64,000 nt of DNA from Acidobacteriota bacterium (GTDB lineage Bacteria > Acidobacteriota > Blastocatellia > Pyrinomonadales > Pyrinomonadaceae). The notes beneath the pieces are model-generated. The model saw only the letters and a program-made list of their open reading frames with translations, was not told the DNA's origin and did no database searches. The stretch spans positions 22,500-86,499 of the forward strand of contig JAFAZX010000024.1 of NCBI GenBank assembly GCA_019239425.1. The letters run 5' to 3'. A program made the translations under genes and the position numbers. Shown here piece by piece: positions 1 through 9,201 of the stretch; the first letter of the stretch is position 1, and each line of letters begins with the position of its first letter.

Positions 1-3000
1 GCGCAGCGCCTCCGTGCGTCCTTCGCCCGCCTGCAGGCGGCGGTAATAAGCGACCATCAGGTCGCGCGTCGCCGCGTCGTCCACCTGCCAGAGGCTCATC
101 ACCTGGCTCTGCGCGCCGGCCAGCACGAGCGCGCGGCGGAGGCCGTACACGCCGTCGCCCTTCCTCACGTCGCCGACGCCCGTCTCGCAGGCAGACAGGA
201 CGACGAGCTTCGTCCCCCACAGGTCGAGTCCGGCGGCTTCGAACGCGGTGAGGATGCCGTCCTCGCCCGCGCCGCCCTGCCTTCGGTTCGCCCCGGCCAG
301 CGCGAGCCCCGAGCGCAGAAGCGGGTTCTCCCCTTCGGCCTTGTGTCGCGTGACGGCGAGGCCCCGCGTCTCAAGCTCGCCGAAGTCGCCCGCGCCCGCC
401 CCTCCCTCGCCGGGGAGGAAGAAGCCGTGCGTGGCGACGTGGAGGACTGCGGGCGCGTGCAGAGACTTGAGCGCCGACTCGGTCGCCTGCGCGCCCGTCA
501 GGACACGCACGTTCGGCAGGAGCGCGCCGAGCGCGTTCGCCTCACCCTTCGTGCCGGGGAGCGCCGGGAAAGAAGCGCCGGCCATGCCGGCCGCGCGCCG
601 GTTCGGCGCGTCCTGTTCGGGGCGCGTCGGCCCTCCGCCCGCGGCGGCGCCGTCGAACGAAGGGTCGGCGATGACGACCGGCTCGCCGCGGCTCTCGGCG
701 ACAGCTTGCAGGCGCAGGAGGTCGCGCCCGCTCGTGAGATACGTGATCGAGTAGTCCTCGACGAGGAAGCGCCCGTTCTCGTCCAGCAGCGCGCCGAAGG
801 GAACGAGGTTGAGCACCCCGTCGGGCGAGAGGAAGACGTGGCGCGTTTCGCCCAGCAGCCGGCGCACGGGATGCATCACCAGCTCGTCCACGGCGCGCCC
901 GCGCTCGCGCACGTCCGCGCTCGAAGGGTTCGTCAGCGCGCGCCGCCACGCCTCGACCTCGCGCTCCAAAGGGGCGGCCTCGCCCAGGTCGACCCAACGG
1001 GGCGCGCCCTCACGCTTGAGCACGTAGGCCGCGTAGCGCGCCGGGCCGAAACGCTCCCTGCGCGTCTTCGCGCGCGGGTCGTAGGGGCGGAACGTCGCCA
1101 ATTCGACGAGGGCCGCGTCCGCGGGGAGGGCGGCGCGCACGTCGCCGACGGTGACGGCGCGCGCCTCCGTGCGGAACTCCGCGCTGCGGGTGCTCACCTC
1201 CGCTTCGAGCCGTCCGACCTCCGCTTCGAGCCGCGCTCGCCCGGCGCGGCGCTCTTCCAGAGGGCCGTCCGCCGCGCCGCCTTCGAGCACGAGACGCGCG
1301 AGCGCCGCGCGCGCCGCCGACAAACGGTCTAAGAGCGCTCGGTCGCGCGGGTCGAGCCGGCGGCGCAGCGCGGAGATTTGATCCGACACCACGTCGAGGA
1401 CGCGCCCCTTGCGGCGCAGAAGCGTCGTGAGGGCCAGCTCGGCGGCGGCGGCGTCCGAAGGCGCGGCGCGTGTGTGAAAGGAGAGGATGCCCTCCGTCTC
1501 GTTCGCGAGCGTCTCCATGTAGAGGCGCTTCTGCTCCTCCGACCCCGTCGAGAGGAGCAGGGCGAGGTTGCGCTCGCGCAGCTCGGCGAGTCGGGTGAGC
1601 GTTTCGAGCGCGCGCGCCGTGTCGCCGCGCCCCCAGTAGACGGTGGCGAGGTTTGCGAGATAGGTGCCGACCGAAGGGTGTTCGCGCCCCTGCGCCTTCT
1701 CCGTAATCTCGATGGCGCGGCGGTAGAGCGGCTCTTCCTCGCTGAAGCGCTGGCGGACGAAGGAGAGGTAGGCGAGCGTGTTGAGCGTGAGGGCCACGTC
1801 CGGGTGGTCGGGGCCGAGCACGCGCTCGCGGATTTCGAGCGCGCGGCGCGCCAACGGCTCGGCCCGCGCGTAGTCCTCGCGCTCGGCGACGGTGTTGGCG
1901 AGACTGTTGAGCGTCGAGGCGTAGAGCGGCGTCTCCTGCCCGAGCGTCTTCTCGACGATAGAGAGGGCGCGGCGGTAAAGCTCCTCGGCGCGGTCGTACT
2001 CGCGCCGCTCGTTGTAGATGGACGCGATGCTTGAGAGGGTGGCGGCGACCGCGGAGTTTTCCGGCCCCAGCGTTTTCTCGTAGATCGAGAGGGCGCGCTC
2101 GAAGAGGGGGAGCGCGTCCGCGTCGTCGCCGCGGTCGCTCAGGAGCAGCGCCAGTTGGTTGAGCGTGATGCCGACGTCCGCGTGCGCGGGGCCGAGCGTC
2201 TTCTCCTGCGCGGCGAGCGCGCGGCGCAGGAGCGGCTCGGCGCGCAGGTACTCGCCCTTCTTGCGGTAGAGCGCGGCGAGGTTGGTGAGCGTGGTGGCGA
2301 CCGTCTCGCCCTCGGCCCCGAAGATTCTCTCCTGCGCGGCGAGGCTGCGGAGGTAGAGCGGCTCGGCCTCCTCGTAGCGGCCCTGCTGTTCGAGGACGCT
2401 GGCGAGGTTGTTCAGGGCCAGCACCGCGAAGTATTCGCCCTGCTCGCCCCCTGCCTTCTCGAAGATCGCGAGGGCGCGGCGCAGGAGGGGTTCGGCCCGC
2501 GCGTAAAGGCCGCGGTTCGAGTAGGTGGCGGAGAGTCCGTAGAGGGTGACCCCGACCGAGGCGTCCGCGGGGCCGTGCGCCTTCTCGTTGATGGCGAGGG
2601 CGCGCAGGTAGAGCTGTTCGGCGCGGTCGAACTGTTCGCGCTTGCTGGCGATTGAGGCGAGCGAGGTGAGGGTCGAGGCCACGTCCGGGTGCTCCGGCCC
2701 CTGCACGTGCTCGCGCACGGAGAGGGCGCGCGTCAGGTACGGCTCGGCCCGGTCGAGGTCGTTCAGTTGAAGGTGCAGCCCGCCCAGCAAGTCCAGCGAG
2801 AGGGCGAGCGGGAAGCTCTCGCCCAAAGCCTTCTCACTGAGGGCGACGGCCCGCTCCATCAGCGGCACGGCCTCGGCGACGCGCTTCTCGCCCTGCAGCT
2901 TCATCGCTTGCTGCATCAGCGAGAGAACTTCCTGGGTCGCCTGCTCCTGTCCCGGCCGCCCCGTGTCGCCGCTCTGCGCGGCGGCGCGCGCCGACAGCAG

Positions 3001-3045
3001 ACCCGTCAGGGCCAAAAGACACGTGGAGAGGCGCACCCACTTCAT
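1..3045 (-). CDS. Exported TPR-CHAT domain protein (caspase-like protease), C-terminus cut by window edge
   Basis: The frame is open from ATG at 3045 to the window edge, giving 1015 residues without a stop. The start opens with a basic residue, a hydrophobic stretch and an Ala-rich cleavage region (LSARAAAQ), so a signal peptide is likely. Residues about 40-480 are tandem TPR units of the kinesin-light-chain type (recurring RAEPLLRRALAI.EK.LG). The C-terminal part, from about residue 690, is a CHAT domain. The catalytic dyad is visible as His873 in LHVATHGFF and Cys953 in LSACETGVG. CHAT domains are caspase-fold cysteine peptidases, often activated through attached TPRs. The substrate is unknown. 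An export signal is less usual than the cytosolic location of characterised CHAT proteases. It lies 25 bp after kgd on the same strand and could be read through from it. Confidence 0.9.
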   Translation of the reverse strand, partial: MKWVRLSTCLLALTGLLSARAAAQSGDTGRPGQEQATQEVLSLMQQAMKLQGEKRVAEAVPLMERAVALSEKALGESFPLALSLDLLGGLHLQLNDLDRAEPYLTRALSVREHVQGPEHPDVASTLTSLASIASKREQFDRAEQLYLRALAINEKAHGPADASVGVTLYGLSATYSNRGLYARAEPLLRRALAIFEKAGGEQGEYFAVLALNNLASVLEQQGRYEEAEPLYLRSLAAQERIFGAEGETVATTLTNLAALYRKKGEYLRAEPLLRRALAAQEKTLGPAHADVGITLNQLALLLSDRGDDADALPLFERALSIYEKTLGPENSAVAATLSSIASIYNERREYDRAEELYRRALSIVEKTLGQETPLYASTLNSLANTVAEREDYARAEPLARRALEIRERVLGPDHPDVALTLNTLAYLSFVRQRFSEEEPLYRRAIEITEKAQGREHPSVGTYLANLATVYWGRGDTARALETLTRLAELRERNLALLLSTGSEEQKRLYMETLANETEGILSFHTRAAPSDAAAAELALTTLLRRKGRVLDVVSDQISALRRRLDPRDRALLDRLSAARAALARLVLEGGAADGPLEERRAGRARLEAEVGRLEAEVSTRSAEFRTEARAVTVGDVRAALPADAALVELATFRPYDPRAKTRRERFGPARYAAYVLKREGAPRWVDLGEAAPLEREVEAWRRALTNPSSADVRERGRAVDELVMHPVRRLLGETRHVFLSPDGVLNLVPFGALLDENGRFLVEDYSITYLTSGRDLLRLQAVAESRGEPVVIADPSFDGAAAGGGPTRPEQDAPNRRAAGMAGASFPALPGTKGEANALGALLPNVRVLTGAQATESALKSLHAPAVLHVATHGFFLPGEGGAGAGDFGELETRGLAVTRHKAEGENPLLRSGLALAGANRRQGGAGEDGILTAFEAAGLDLWGTKLVVLSACETGVGDVRKGDGVYGLRRALVLAGAQSQVMSLWQVDDAATRDLMVAYYRRLQAGEGRTEALR

Positions 3046-3070
3046 CCCTCACCCCTCTGCCCATCCCTTT

Positions 3071-6000
3071 TTACGAGTCGGCCTGCCCGGCGAAGCGGGC
3101 GGTGCTGGCGCCGGAGACGTATGGCGCGTGCTCCGTCAGCGCGTCGTCGATGAGCTTGCGCTGTTCGAGTTCGTGAATCGTGTAAGACCCGGTCGCCGGG
3201 CTGGCCGAGGCGGCGCGGCCGGCGTAGAAGGGCCGCTCGCACCCTTTGAGCAGTCCGGCGAGGCGCGGCTCGACGAAGTGCCAGCCGCCGTAGTTCTTCG
3301 GCTCCTCCTGGCACCAGACGAGCTGCGTCGCGTTCGGGTAGGTCGTGAAGATTTCGCGAAGCGCTCGCTCGGGGAACGGGTAGAACTGTTCGAGCCGGAC
3401 GACGGCGACGCGGTAGTCCTCCGACTTCTTGCGCGCGGCCGCGAGGTCGTAGAAGACCTTGCCGCCGCAGACGACGATGCGCCGGACGGCGTCCCTGTCC
3501 GTCACCTCCGCGTCGTCGATGACGGGGCGGAAGCCGCCCCGCGTCAGCTCCTCAATCGTCGAGACGGCCGCGGGCAGACGCAGAAGGCTCTTCGGCGTCA
3601 TCACGACGAGCGGGCGCGCGGCCGCCTGCCGCACCTGGCGGCGGAGCAGGTGGAAGTACTGCGCGGGCGTCGTCGGGTAGCAGACCTGCATGTTGTTCTC
3701 GGCGCAGAGTTGCAGGTAGCGCTCCAGCCGCGCGTTCGAGTGCTCCGGCCCCTGCCCCTCGTAGCCGTGCGGGAGCAGCATGACGACACGCGAGGGCTGG
3801 TTCCACTTGTCCACGCTCGGCGCGATGAAGGTGTCGACGATGACCTGCGCGCCGTTCGAGAAGTCGCCGAACTGCGCCTCCCACGCGACGAGCGCGTCCT
3901 TCGCCTCGACCGTGTAGCCGTACTCGAAGCCGAGCACGCCCTGCTCGGAGAGCGAGCTGTCGAAGACCTCGACGAGCGAGCGGCCGTCGCCGCGCGCCGT
4001 CATCTCCGAGAGCGGCTCCCAGGGCTTGCCGGTCTGCGTGTCGTACATGATGGCGTGGCGCTGGCTGAAGGTGCCGCGCCCCGAGTCCTGCCCCGAAAGG
4101 CGCACGCGCGTGCCTTCGAGACCCAGAGAGCCGAAGGCCATCAGCTCGCCGAAGGCCCAGTCCAGGGGCGCCGCGCCCTCGCCCATCTTCGCGCGGCGCG
4201 CGAGCTGGCTCACCATCTTCGGGTTGATGTTGAAGCCCTCGGGCACGACGGCGATGCGGTGCGCGATGTCGCGGATGACCTCGGCCGCGACGCCGGTCTC
4301 GACGATCTCTGAGCCGTCTTCCTCGGGCGTCGGCGGCGGGAGTTCTTTTAAAGGCTCCTTCTGCGCGACGATCTCCTTGGCGCGCGCGTGGCTGCGCTCG
4401 TAGCGCTCGACGGCCTCGCGCGTCATCTGCTCGACCTCCTCCTCCGTGACGACGCCCTCGCTTATCAAACGCTGCGCGTAGACGGCGCGGACGCCCGGGT
4501 GCGCCTTCACGCGCGCGTACATCAGCGGCTGCGTGTAGCTCGGCTCGTCGCCCTCGTTGTGACCCAGGCGGCGGAAGCCGATGACGTCGAGCACCACGTC
4601 CTTGTTGAACTCCTGCCGGAAGTCGAGCGCGATGCGCAGCACCCGGAAGGCGGCCTCGGGGTCGTCGCCGTTGATGTGGAAGATGGGCAACTGCGTCATC
4701 TTCGCCGCGTCGGTCGAGTAGATGGACGAGCGGCTCGACTCGGGCGAGGTCGTGAACCCGATCTGGTTGTTGATGATGATGTGGATGGTGCCGCCCGTGC
4801 GGTAGCCGTGCAGGTCTGCGAGCTGCAGCGTCTCCATCACGATGCCCTGCCCCGCGAAGGCCGCGTCGCCGTGCAGGAGCACCGGCAGCGCGCGGTCGAT
4901 GACCTCCTCGCGCTTCGCGCCCGCCAGCTCCCACGCGTCCTGCTTGGCGCGCGCCATGCCCTCGACCACGGGGTCGACGAATTCGAGGTGGCTCGGGTTG
5001 GGCGAGATGGTGATTGCGACCTTCCTGCCCGACGCGGTCTCGCGCTCGCCCTTCGCCCCCTGGTGGTACTTCACGTCGCCCTCGTCCGCGGGGAAGTCCG
5101 GGTGGACGGAGCCTTCGAAGGCCGTGAAGATGCGTTCGGAGAAGTTGCCGACGACGTTCGCGAGCACGTTCAGGCGGCCGCGGTGCGCCATGCCGAGCGT
5201 GATGTCCTCGACGCCCTTCTCGGCCGCGCGCTCGACGAGCTGGTCGAGCAGGGGGATGATCGTCTCGCAGCCCTCCAGGCTGAAGCGCTTCTGCCCGAGG
5301 TACTTCGTGTGCAGGAAGCGCTCGAACTGCTCGGCGCGGATGAGCCGCTTGAGCAGAGCCTTCTTCGTCTCCGCGCCGAGCGGCTCGGGGTTGACGAACT
5401 CGACGCGGATGCGCTCGCGTATCCAGAGCTTCTGCTCCTTGCTCTGGATGTGCCGGTACTCCGTGCCGACCTTGCCGCAGTAGGCGCGGCGCAGGATGTC
5501 GAGTATCTCGCGTAAGGTCGCGCTCTCGCGGCCCGCCAGGCCGCCCGTGATGAACTCGCGATCCAAGTCCCAGATGGTCAGCCCGTAGGTCTCGATGTCG
5601 AGCTCGGGGTGATACTGGATGGGGAGCGCGTGCAGGGGGTCTGTGTCGGCGATGAGGTGGCCGCGGACGCGGTAGGCGTTGATGAGTTCGAGGACGCGCG
5701 CCTGCTTGACGACCTGGTCGCGCGTGCGGTCGCCCCCGAGCAGCGCCGGGTTGAAGTCGCGCGCCCAGCGCACCGGCTGGTACTGGATGCCGAGGTCGCG
5801 GAAGATTTGGACGTAGAAGTCGTGCTCGCCGAGCAGCAGCTCGTGGACGTGCGCGAGGAACGCGCCCGACTCCGCGCCCTGGATGATGCGGTGGTCGTAG
5901 GTGGAGGAGATGTTGACGACCTTGCTGATGCCGAGGAGCGACAGGGCCTGCGGCGTCATCGCGTGATACTCGGCCGGGTACTCAATCGCGCCCGTCGCGA

Positions 6001-6865
6001 TGATGGCCGACTGCCCCGCCATCAGGCGCGGGTTCGAAGAGACCGTGCCGATGGTGCCGGGGTTCGTCAGGGAGATGGTCGTGTCCTGAAAGTCCGGGAT
6101 GCCGAGTTTCCCGGCCCGCGCCCTCTTCACGACGTCGTCGTACGCGGCGAGGAATTCGGCGAAGTTCAACGCGCCCGCATTCTTGATGTTCGGGACGAGG
6201 AGCGTGCGCGAGCCGTCCTTCTTCTCAAGGTCGATGGCGAGGCCGAGGTTGGCCTCGGCGCGGCGCACGCGCGTCGGCTGGCCTTCGACGACGGCGAATC
6301 CGTCGTTCAACTGCGGGAAGCGTTCGAGCGCGCGCAGGATGGCGTACGCGACGAAGTGCGTGTAGGAGGCCTTGCCGCGCTTGTGCTCCTTCAGGTACTG
6401 GTTGACGAGCGCGCGGTTCTCTTCGAGGACTTTGACGGGCACCTGCCGGTTCGACGTGGCCGTCGGCACCGAAAGGCTCGTCTCCATGTTCTCGACGATC
6501 TTCAGGGCGCCGCCGCGGATGGGCTGTGCCTCGCCGCGCACCTGCGCCGCCGCGGGCGGCTGCGTTGTCGCCGCCGCGCCCGACTGAGACTGCGCGGGCG
6601 CCTGCTGCTGCGGCGGCCGCTCGGCCGGAGCCTCCGCGGGCGCTTCACTTTGCGTCTGCGCCGCGGCCTGCCCGCCGTTCGCGGGCGCCGCGGCCGCGCC
6701 GTTGCCGTCCCCCAGAAGCTCCGCGAAGTACGCGCGCCAGGCCTCGTCCACCAGCGCGGGGTTGCTGCGGTAACGGCCCAGCAACCCTTCGACGTACGTC
6801 GCGTTCGCGCCGAAGCTCTCCGCGATGACCTCCGACAAATCCTGCCTGTTAACGTCTTGGCTCAA
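3071..6865 (-). CDS. kgd: Multifunctional 2-oxoglutarate metabolism enzyme (E1o fused to E2o-type acyltransferase domain)
   Basis: The 1264-aa protein matches the actinobacterial Kgd/OdhA architecture. It has a short E1 N-terminal helix (residues 1-50), an Ala/Gln/Pro linker (about 52-115), an E2-type acyltransferase core (about 120-350) with the active-site HR motif at His325 (TYDHRIIQG), and then the thiamine-diphosphate E1o body. ThDP-binding signatures are visible around residue 666 (HGDAAFAGQG followed by NNQIGFTTSP). It catalyses oxidative decarboxylation of 2-oxoglutarate in the TCA cycle, delivering succinyl groups to an E2/E3 complex encoded elsewhere. The start at 6865 matches the conserved N-terminus. 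It is transcribed leftward, divergent from the DinB-like gene. Confidence 0.95.
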   Translation of the reverse strand: MSQDVNRQDLSEVIAESFGANATYVEGLLGRYRSNPALVDEAWRAYFAELLGDGNGAAAAPANGGQAAAQTQSEAPAEAPAERPPQQQAPAQSQSGAAATTQPPAAAQVRGEAQPIRGGALKIVENMETSLSVPTATSNRQVPVKVLEENRALVNQYLKEHKRGKASYTHFVAYAILRALERFPQLNDGFAVVEGQPTRVRRAEANLGLAIDLEKKDGSRTLLVPNIKNAGALNFAEFLAAYDDVVKRARAGKLGIPDFQDTTISLTNPGTIGTVSSNPRLMAGQSAIIATGAIEYPAEYHAMTPQALSLLGISKVVNISSTYDHRIIQGAESGAFLAHVHELLLGEHDFYVQIFRDLGIQYQPVRWARDFNPALLGGDRTRDQVVKQARVLELINAYRVRGHLIADTDPLHALPIQYHPELDIETYGLTIWDLDREFITGGLAGRESATLREILDILRRAYCGKVGTEYRHIQSKEQKLWIRERIRVEFVNPEPLGAETKKALLKRLIRAEQFERFLHTKYLGQKRFSLEGCETIIPLLDQLVERAAEKGVEDITLGMAHRGRLNVLANVVGNFSERIFTAFEGSVHPDFPADEGDVKYHQGAKGERETASGRKVAITISPNPSHLEFVDPVVEGMARAKQDAWELAGAKREEVIDRALPVLLHGDAAFAGQGIVMETLQLADLHGYRTGGTIHIIINNQIGFTTSPESSRSSIYSTDAAKMTQLPIFHINGDDPEAAFRVLRIALDFRQEFNKDVVLDVIGFRRLGHNEGDEPSYTQPLMYARVKAHPGVRAVYAQRLISEGVVTEEEVEQMTREAVERYERSHARAKEIVAQKEPLKELPPPTPEEDGSEIVETGVAAEVIRDIAHRIAVVPEGFNINPKMVSQLARRAKMGEGAAPLDWAFGELMAFGSLGLEGTRVRLSGQDSGRGTFSQRHAIMYDTQTGKPWEPLSEMTARGDGRSLVEVFDSSLSEQGVLGFEYGYTVEAKDALVAWEAQFGDFSNGAQVIVDTFIAPSVDKWNQPSRVVMLLPHGYEGQGPEHSNARLERYLQLCAENNMQVCYPTTPAQYFHLLRRQVRQAAARPLVVMTPKSLLRLPAAVSTIEELTRGGFRPVIDDAEVTDRDAVRRIVVCGGKVFYDLAAARKKSEDYRVAVVRLEQFYPFPERALREIFTTYPNATQLVWCQEEPKNYGGWHFVEPRLAGLLKGCERPFYAGRAASASPATGSYTIHELEQRKLIDDALTEHAPYVSGASTARFAGQADS

Positions 6866-7073
6866 AGTCTTATCACCTCAACACGCGCCCGCGCCGCCAC
6901 ACCTGACCGGCGCCGCACACGCTGAAATCCGCCTGCTGAAATTTATCCCATAGCCTAACACCAACCGCACCCGTTTGCACACATCCCGCCCGGCCGCGGA
7001 GATAAAGATTGCCCGCCCTTGCGCGCGCGGCTATGATGCGCTGCGACGTCACCCCGAAGGAGGCCGGCGACCC

Positions 7074-7565
7074 TTGACCGACTCGACGCCCGACACGAAG
7101 AGAGAGATGCTGCGCCACACTCTGGCGACGCTCGCGTACCGCGGGGGCAAGGCGGTGCGGGGCGCGCCGGAGGGGTTTGAGAACTTTGTCCCGGGCGCCG
7201 GGCTGCGGACGCCTTTGCAGATTCTGGCGCACGTCGGGGACTTGTTGGATTGGGCGCTCTCGATGGCGCGCGGCGAGAAGCGCTTTAGAGAGTCCGCGCC
7301 GCTCGGGTGGGAGGCGGAAACCGCGCGCTTCTTCGAGGCGCTCGCGGCGTTCGACGAGTACCTCGCCTCGGACGCGCCGCTCGGCGTCCCGGCCGAAGGT
7401 CTGTTTCAGGGGCCGGTGGCGGACGCCTTGACGCACGTCGGGCAGATCGCCCTGCTGCGGCGGATGGCGGGCGCGCCCGTCCGCGGCGAGAACTATTTCA
7501 TGGCCGAGATCGTCGCGGGGCGCGTCGGCGACGCGCAGGCCGCGCCGCGCAGGGAGTTCGACTGA
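7074..7565 (+). CDS. DinB-like domain protein
   Basis: The 163-aa protein resembles the DinB/YfiT four-helix bundle family. It shows LRTPLQILAHVGDLLDWAL near the N-terminus and DALTHVGQIALLRRMAG near the C-terminus, which place the metal-ligand histidines on helices as in the family. I choose the TTG at 7074 because a strong Shine-Dalgarno (GAAGGAGG, 7056-7063) lies 10 bp upstream. The longer frame from 6975 includes sequence without coding character. DinB-like proteins are metal-binding and often act as thiol-dependent transferases, but the substrate cannot be read here. It is followed 15 bp later by an alpha/beta hydrolase gene, so the two are probably co-transcribed. Confidence 0.75.
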   Translation: MTDSTPDTKREMLRHTLATLAYRGGKAVRGAPEGFENFVPGAGLRTPLQILAHVGDLLDWALSMARGEKRFRESAPLGWEAETARFFEALAAFDEYLASDAPLGVPAEGLFQGPVADALTHVGQIALLRRMAGAPVRGENYFMAEIVAGRVGDAQAAPRREFD

Positions 7566-7580
7566 AGGGATAAAAAAGCG

Positions 7581-8453
7581 ATGTCGAGAGTGCTGCTGTC
7601 GAGAGCCTTCGCCGCGTGCGCCCTGCTCTGCCTGTGCGCCTCCGCGCGGGCGCAGGCCGGGAACGGCTCCGGCTTCGCGGAGGTGAACGGGACGAAGTTG
7701 TATTACGAGGTGCGGGGCAGAGGCCCTGCGGTCGTCCTCATCCACGGCGGGCTCGTGGACAGCCGTCTGTGGGACGAGCAGATGCGCCCGCTCTCGAAGC
7801 ACTTCCGCGTCGTGCGCTACGACGTGCGCCGCTTCGGCCGCTCGGCTGCCGAGACCGAGCCCTTCTCCCACATCGAAGACCTGCGCGGCCTGCTCGACTT
7901 CCTCAAGATCGAGAAGGCCACGCTCGTCGGCCTCTCGCTCGGCGGCGTCATCGCCGCGGACTTCACGCTCGAACACCCCGAGAGGGTCGAGCGGCTGGTG
8001 CTCGTCGGCGCGGGGCTGCGCGGCGACCAGCAGCCAACGCCCGCCGATGCGACCAGAGCCGCCGAGGCCATGAGCCGCGGCGCAGAGGCTTTCGCCGATG
8101 CCACGATGGCGCGGGCGCTTTACGCCGCCGTCAGGCCGGGCACGGACGCATACAAGCGTCTGCGGCAGATGCTGCTCGACAACTTCAAGGCGCTCTCGAC
8201 GGGGCGCCCCGGCCTCATCACCTACCCCGAACGCACGACCGCCGAAAGGCTCGCAGAGATTAAGGTGCCGACGCTCGTCATCATCGGCGGCGAGGACGCG
8301 CCGAACCTGAAGAACATCGCCGACACGCTCGCCTCGCAAATCCCCGGCGCGCGCAAAGTCACGATACCCGGCTCCAGCCACCACCCGCCCGTCGAGAAAC
8401 CGAAAGAGCTGAACCGCGTGCTGCTCGACTTTCTGAAAGGCAAAAAGCGGTGA
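7581..8453 (+). CDS. Exported alpha/beta-hydrolase fold protein
   Basis: The 290-aa protein has a hydrophobic N-terminal signal ending near ARAQA. The fold is clear: an oxyanion HGG motif (VVLIHGGLVDSRLWDEQ), the nucleophile elbow GLSLGG with Ser119, and a C-terminal His in GSSHHPPVEKP. The length is typical for single-domain esterase/haloperoxidase-like hydrolases. The substrate is not predictable. The stop codon lies within the left arm of an intergenic palindrome (8449-8514), so that repeat directly abuts the gene end. Confidence 0.88.
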   Translation: MSRVLLSRAFAACALLCLCASARAQAGNGSGFAEVNGTKLYYEVRGRGPAVVLIHGGLVDSRLWDEQMRPLSKHFRVVRYDVRRFGRSAAETEPFSHIEDLRGLLDFLKIEKATLVGLSLGGVIAADFTLEHPERVERLVLVGAGLRGDQQPTPADATRAAEAMSRGAEAFADATMARALYAAVRPGTDAYKRLRQMLLDNFKALSTGRPGLITYPERTTAERLAEIKVPTLVIIGGEDAPNLKNIADTLASQIPGARKVTIPGSSHHPPVEKPKELNRVLLDFLKGKKR

Positions 8454-8514
8454 TAAGTGATGAGTGATAAGAAACTGCCTTTCTCTTATCACTCATCACT
8501 TATCACTCATCACC
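8449..8514. repeat. Intergenic palindrome, GTGATAAGTGATGAGTG family
   Basis: A 22-bp arm (from 8450: GTGATAAGTGATGAGTG plus AATAAG-like end) is repeated in inverse orientation at 8485-8506 with a 13-bp loop. An extra half-copy follows on the right arm. It contains the stop codon of the upstream gene. It may act as a transcriptional terminator, but there is no T-tract. Confidence 0.85.
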
Positions 8515-8524
8515 TCCTATTCGT

Positions 8525-9061
8525 ATGAACCTCGTCTTCATCTACGGCCCGCCGGGCGTGGGCAAGCTTTCGGTGGCGAAGGAGCTGGCGCGTCTGACCG
8601 GCTACAGGCTCTTCGACAACCACGTCAGCATCCGCTGCGCCGACTCGGTCTTCGACTTCGGCACGGAGCCCTTCTGGCGAATCGTCGGCACCATCCGCGA
8701 CCTCGTCTTCGAGGAGGCCGCGGCGAATGGCGTCTCGCTCGTCGCGACCTTCGTCTACTCGCACCCGCAGGACTTGCCCGGCATCGAGCGCCGGTGCGAC
8801 TCCTTCGAGTCGCACGGCGGGCGCGTCCTGCTCGTCCGCCTCTTCTGCGACCGCGAGGAGCTTGAGCGCCGCCTCCCGAGGCCGGGCCGCGCCGAAGCCG
8901 GCAAGCTCGCCTCGCTCGAAACATTTCACGACCTGCTGACGCGTCACGACCTCTTCTCGCCCGTCCCCGGCCGCGCGAGCCTTGAGATAGACAACACCGC
9001 GCTCGCGCCCGAGGAGGTTGCGAGGCTGATTGCGAGCCACTATCATCTGCCCGCAATCTAA
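8525..9061 (+). CDS. P-loop kinase-like protein (AAA/shikimate-kinase-like)
   Basis: The 178-aa protein begins with a beta strand and a Walker A motif at residues 8-16 (GPPGVGKLS), followed by KELARLTGYRLFDNH as in small nucleoside or shikimate-type kinases. No canonical Walker B is obvious. The RRLPRPGR-rich segment (about 118-128) could serve as a lid. The substrate is unknown. Size and layout fit the broad family annotated as AAA-family ATPase or shikimate kinase-like. It lies between two palindromes and is probably expressed from its own promoter or by read-through. Confidence 0.75.
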   Translation: MNLVFIYGPPGVGKLSVAKELARLTGYRLFDNHVSIRCADSVFDFGTEPFWRIVGTIRDLVFEEAAANGVSLVATFVYSHPQDLPGIERRCDSFESHGGRVLLVRLFCDREELERRLPRPGRAEAGKLASLETFHDLLTRHDLFSPVPGRASLEIDNTALAPEEVARLIASHYHLPAI

Positions 9062-9094
9062 AGCGTATTTCATTCGAGTGAATATGAAGTGAGA

Positions 9095-9169
9095 GCTATT
9101 CAACACAAAGACACAGAGGCACAGCTTCTTGACGGTAGCTCAACGGGCTGTGTCTCTGTGTTGAATAGC
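9095..9169. repeat. Intergenic palindrome, CACAGAGGCACAG family (copy 1)
   Basis: The left arm at 9095-9125 (GCTATTCAACACAAAGACAC onward) pairs with the right arm at 9147-9169 (GCTGTGTCTCTGTGTTGAAT onward). The left arm carries an extra repeat of the internal CACAGAGG unit. Related palindromes occur at 29759-29834 and 34817-34891. Confidence 0.85.
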
Positions 9170-9201
9170 CCCCGCTTACACTCAACTGCCAACTGCAATA
9201 A

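Noticed and set aside
343..1332. 329-aa plus-strand frame at the left end
   Set aside because: Antisense shadow of the CHAT domain, which shows clear His/Cys motifs.
2963..4312. 449-aa plus-strand frame
   Set aside because: Antisense to the end of kgd and the start of the TPR-CHAT gene; composition is Arg/Glu/Val-rich noise.
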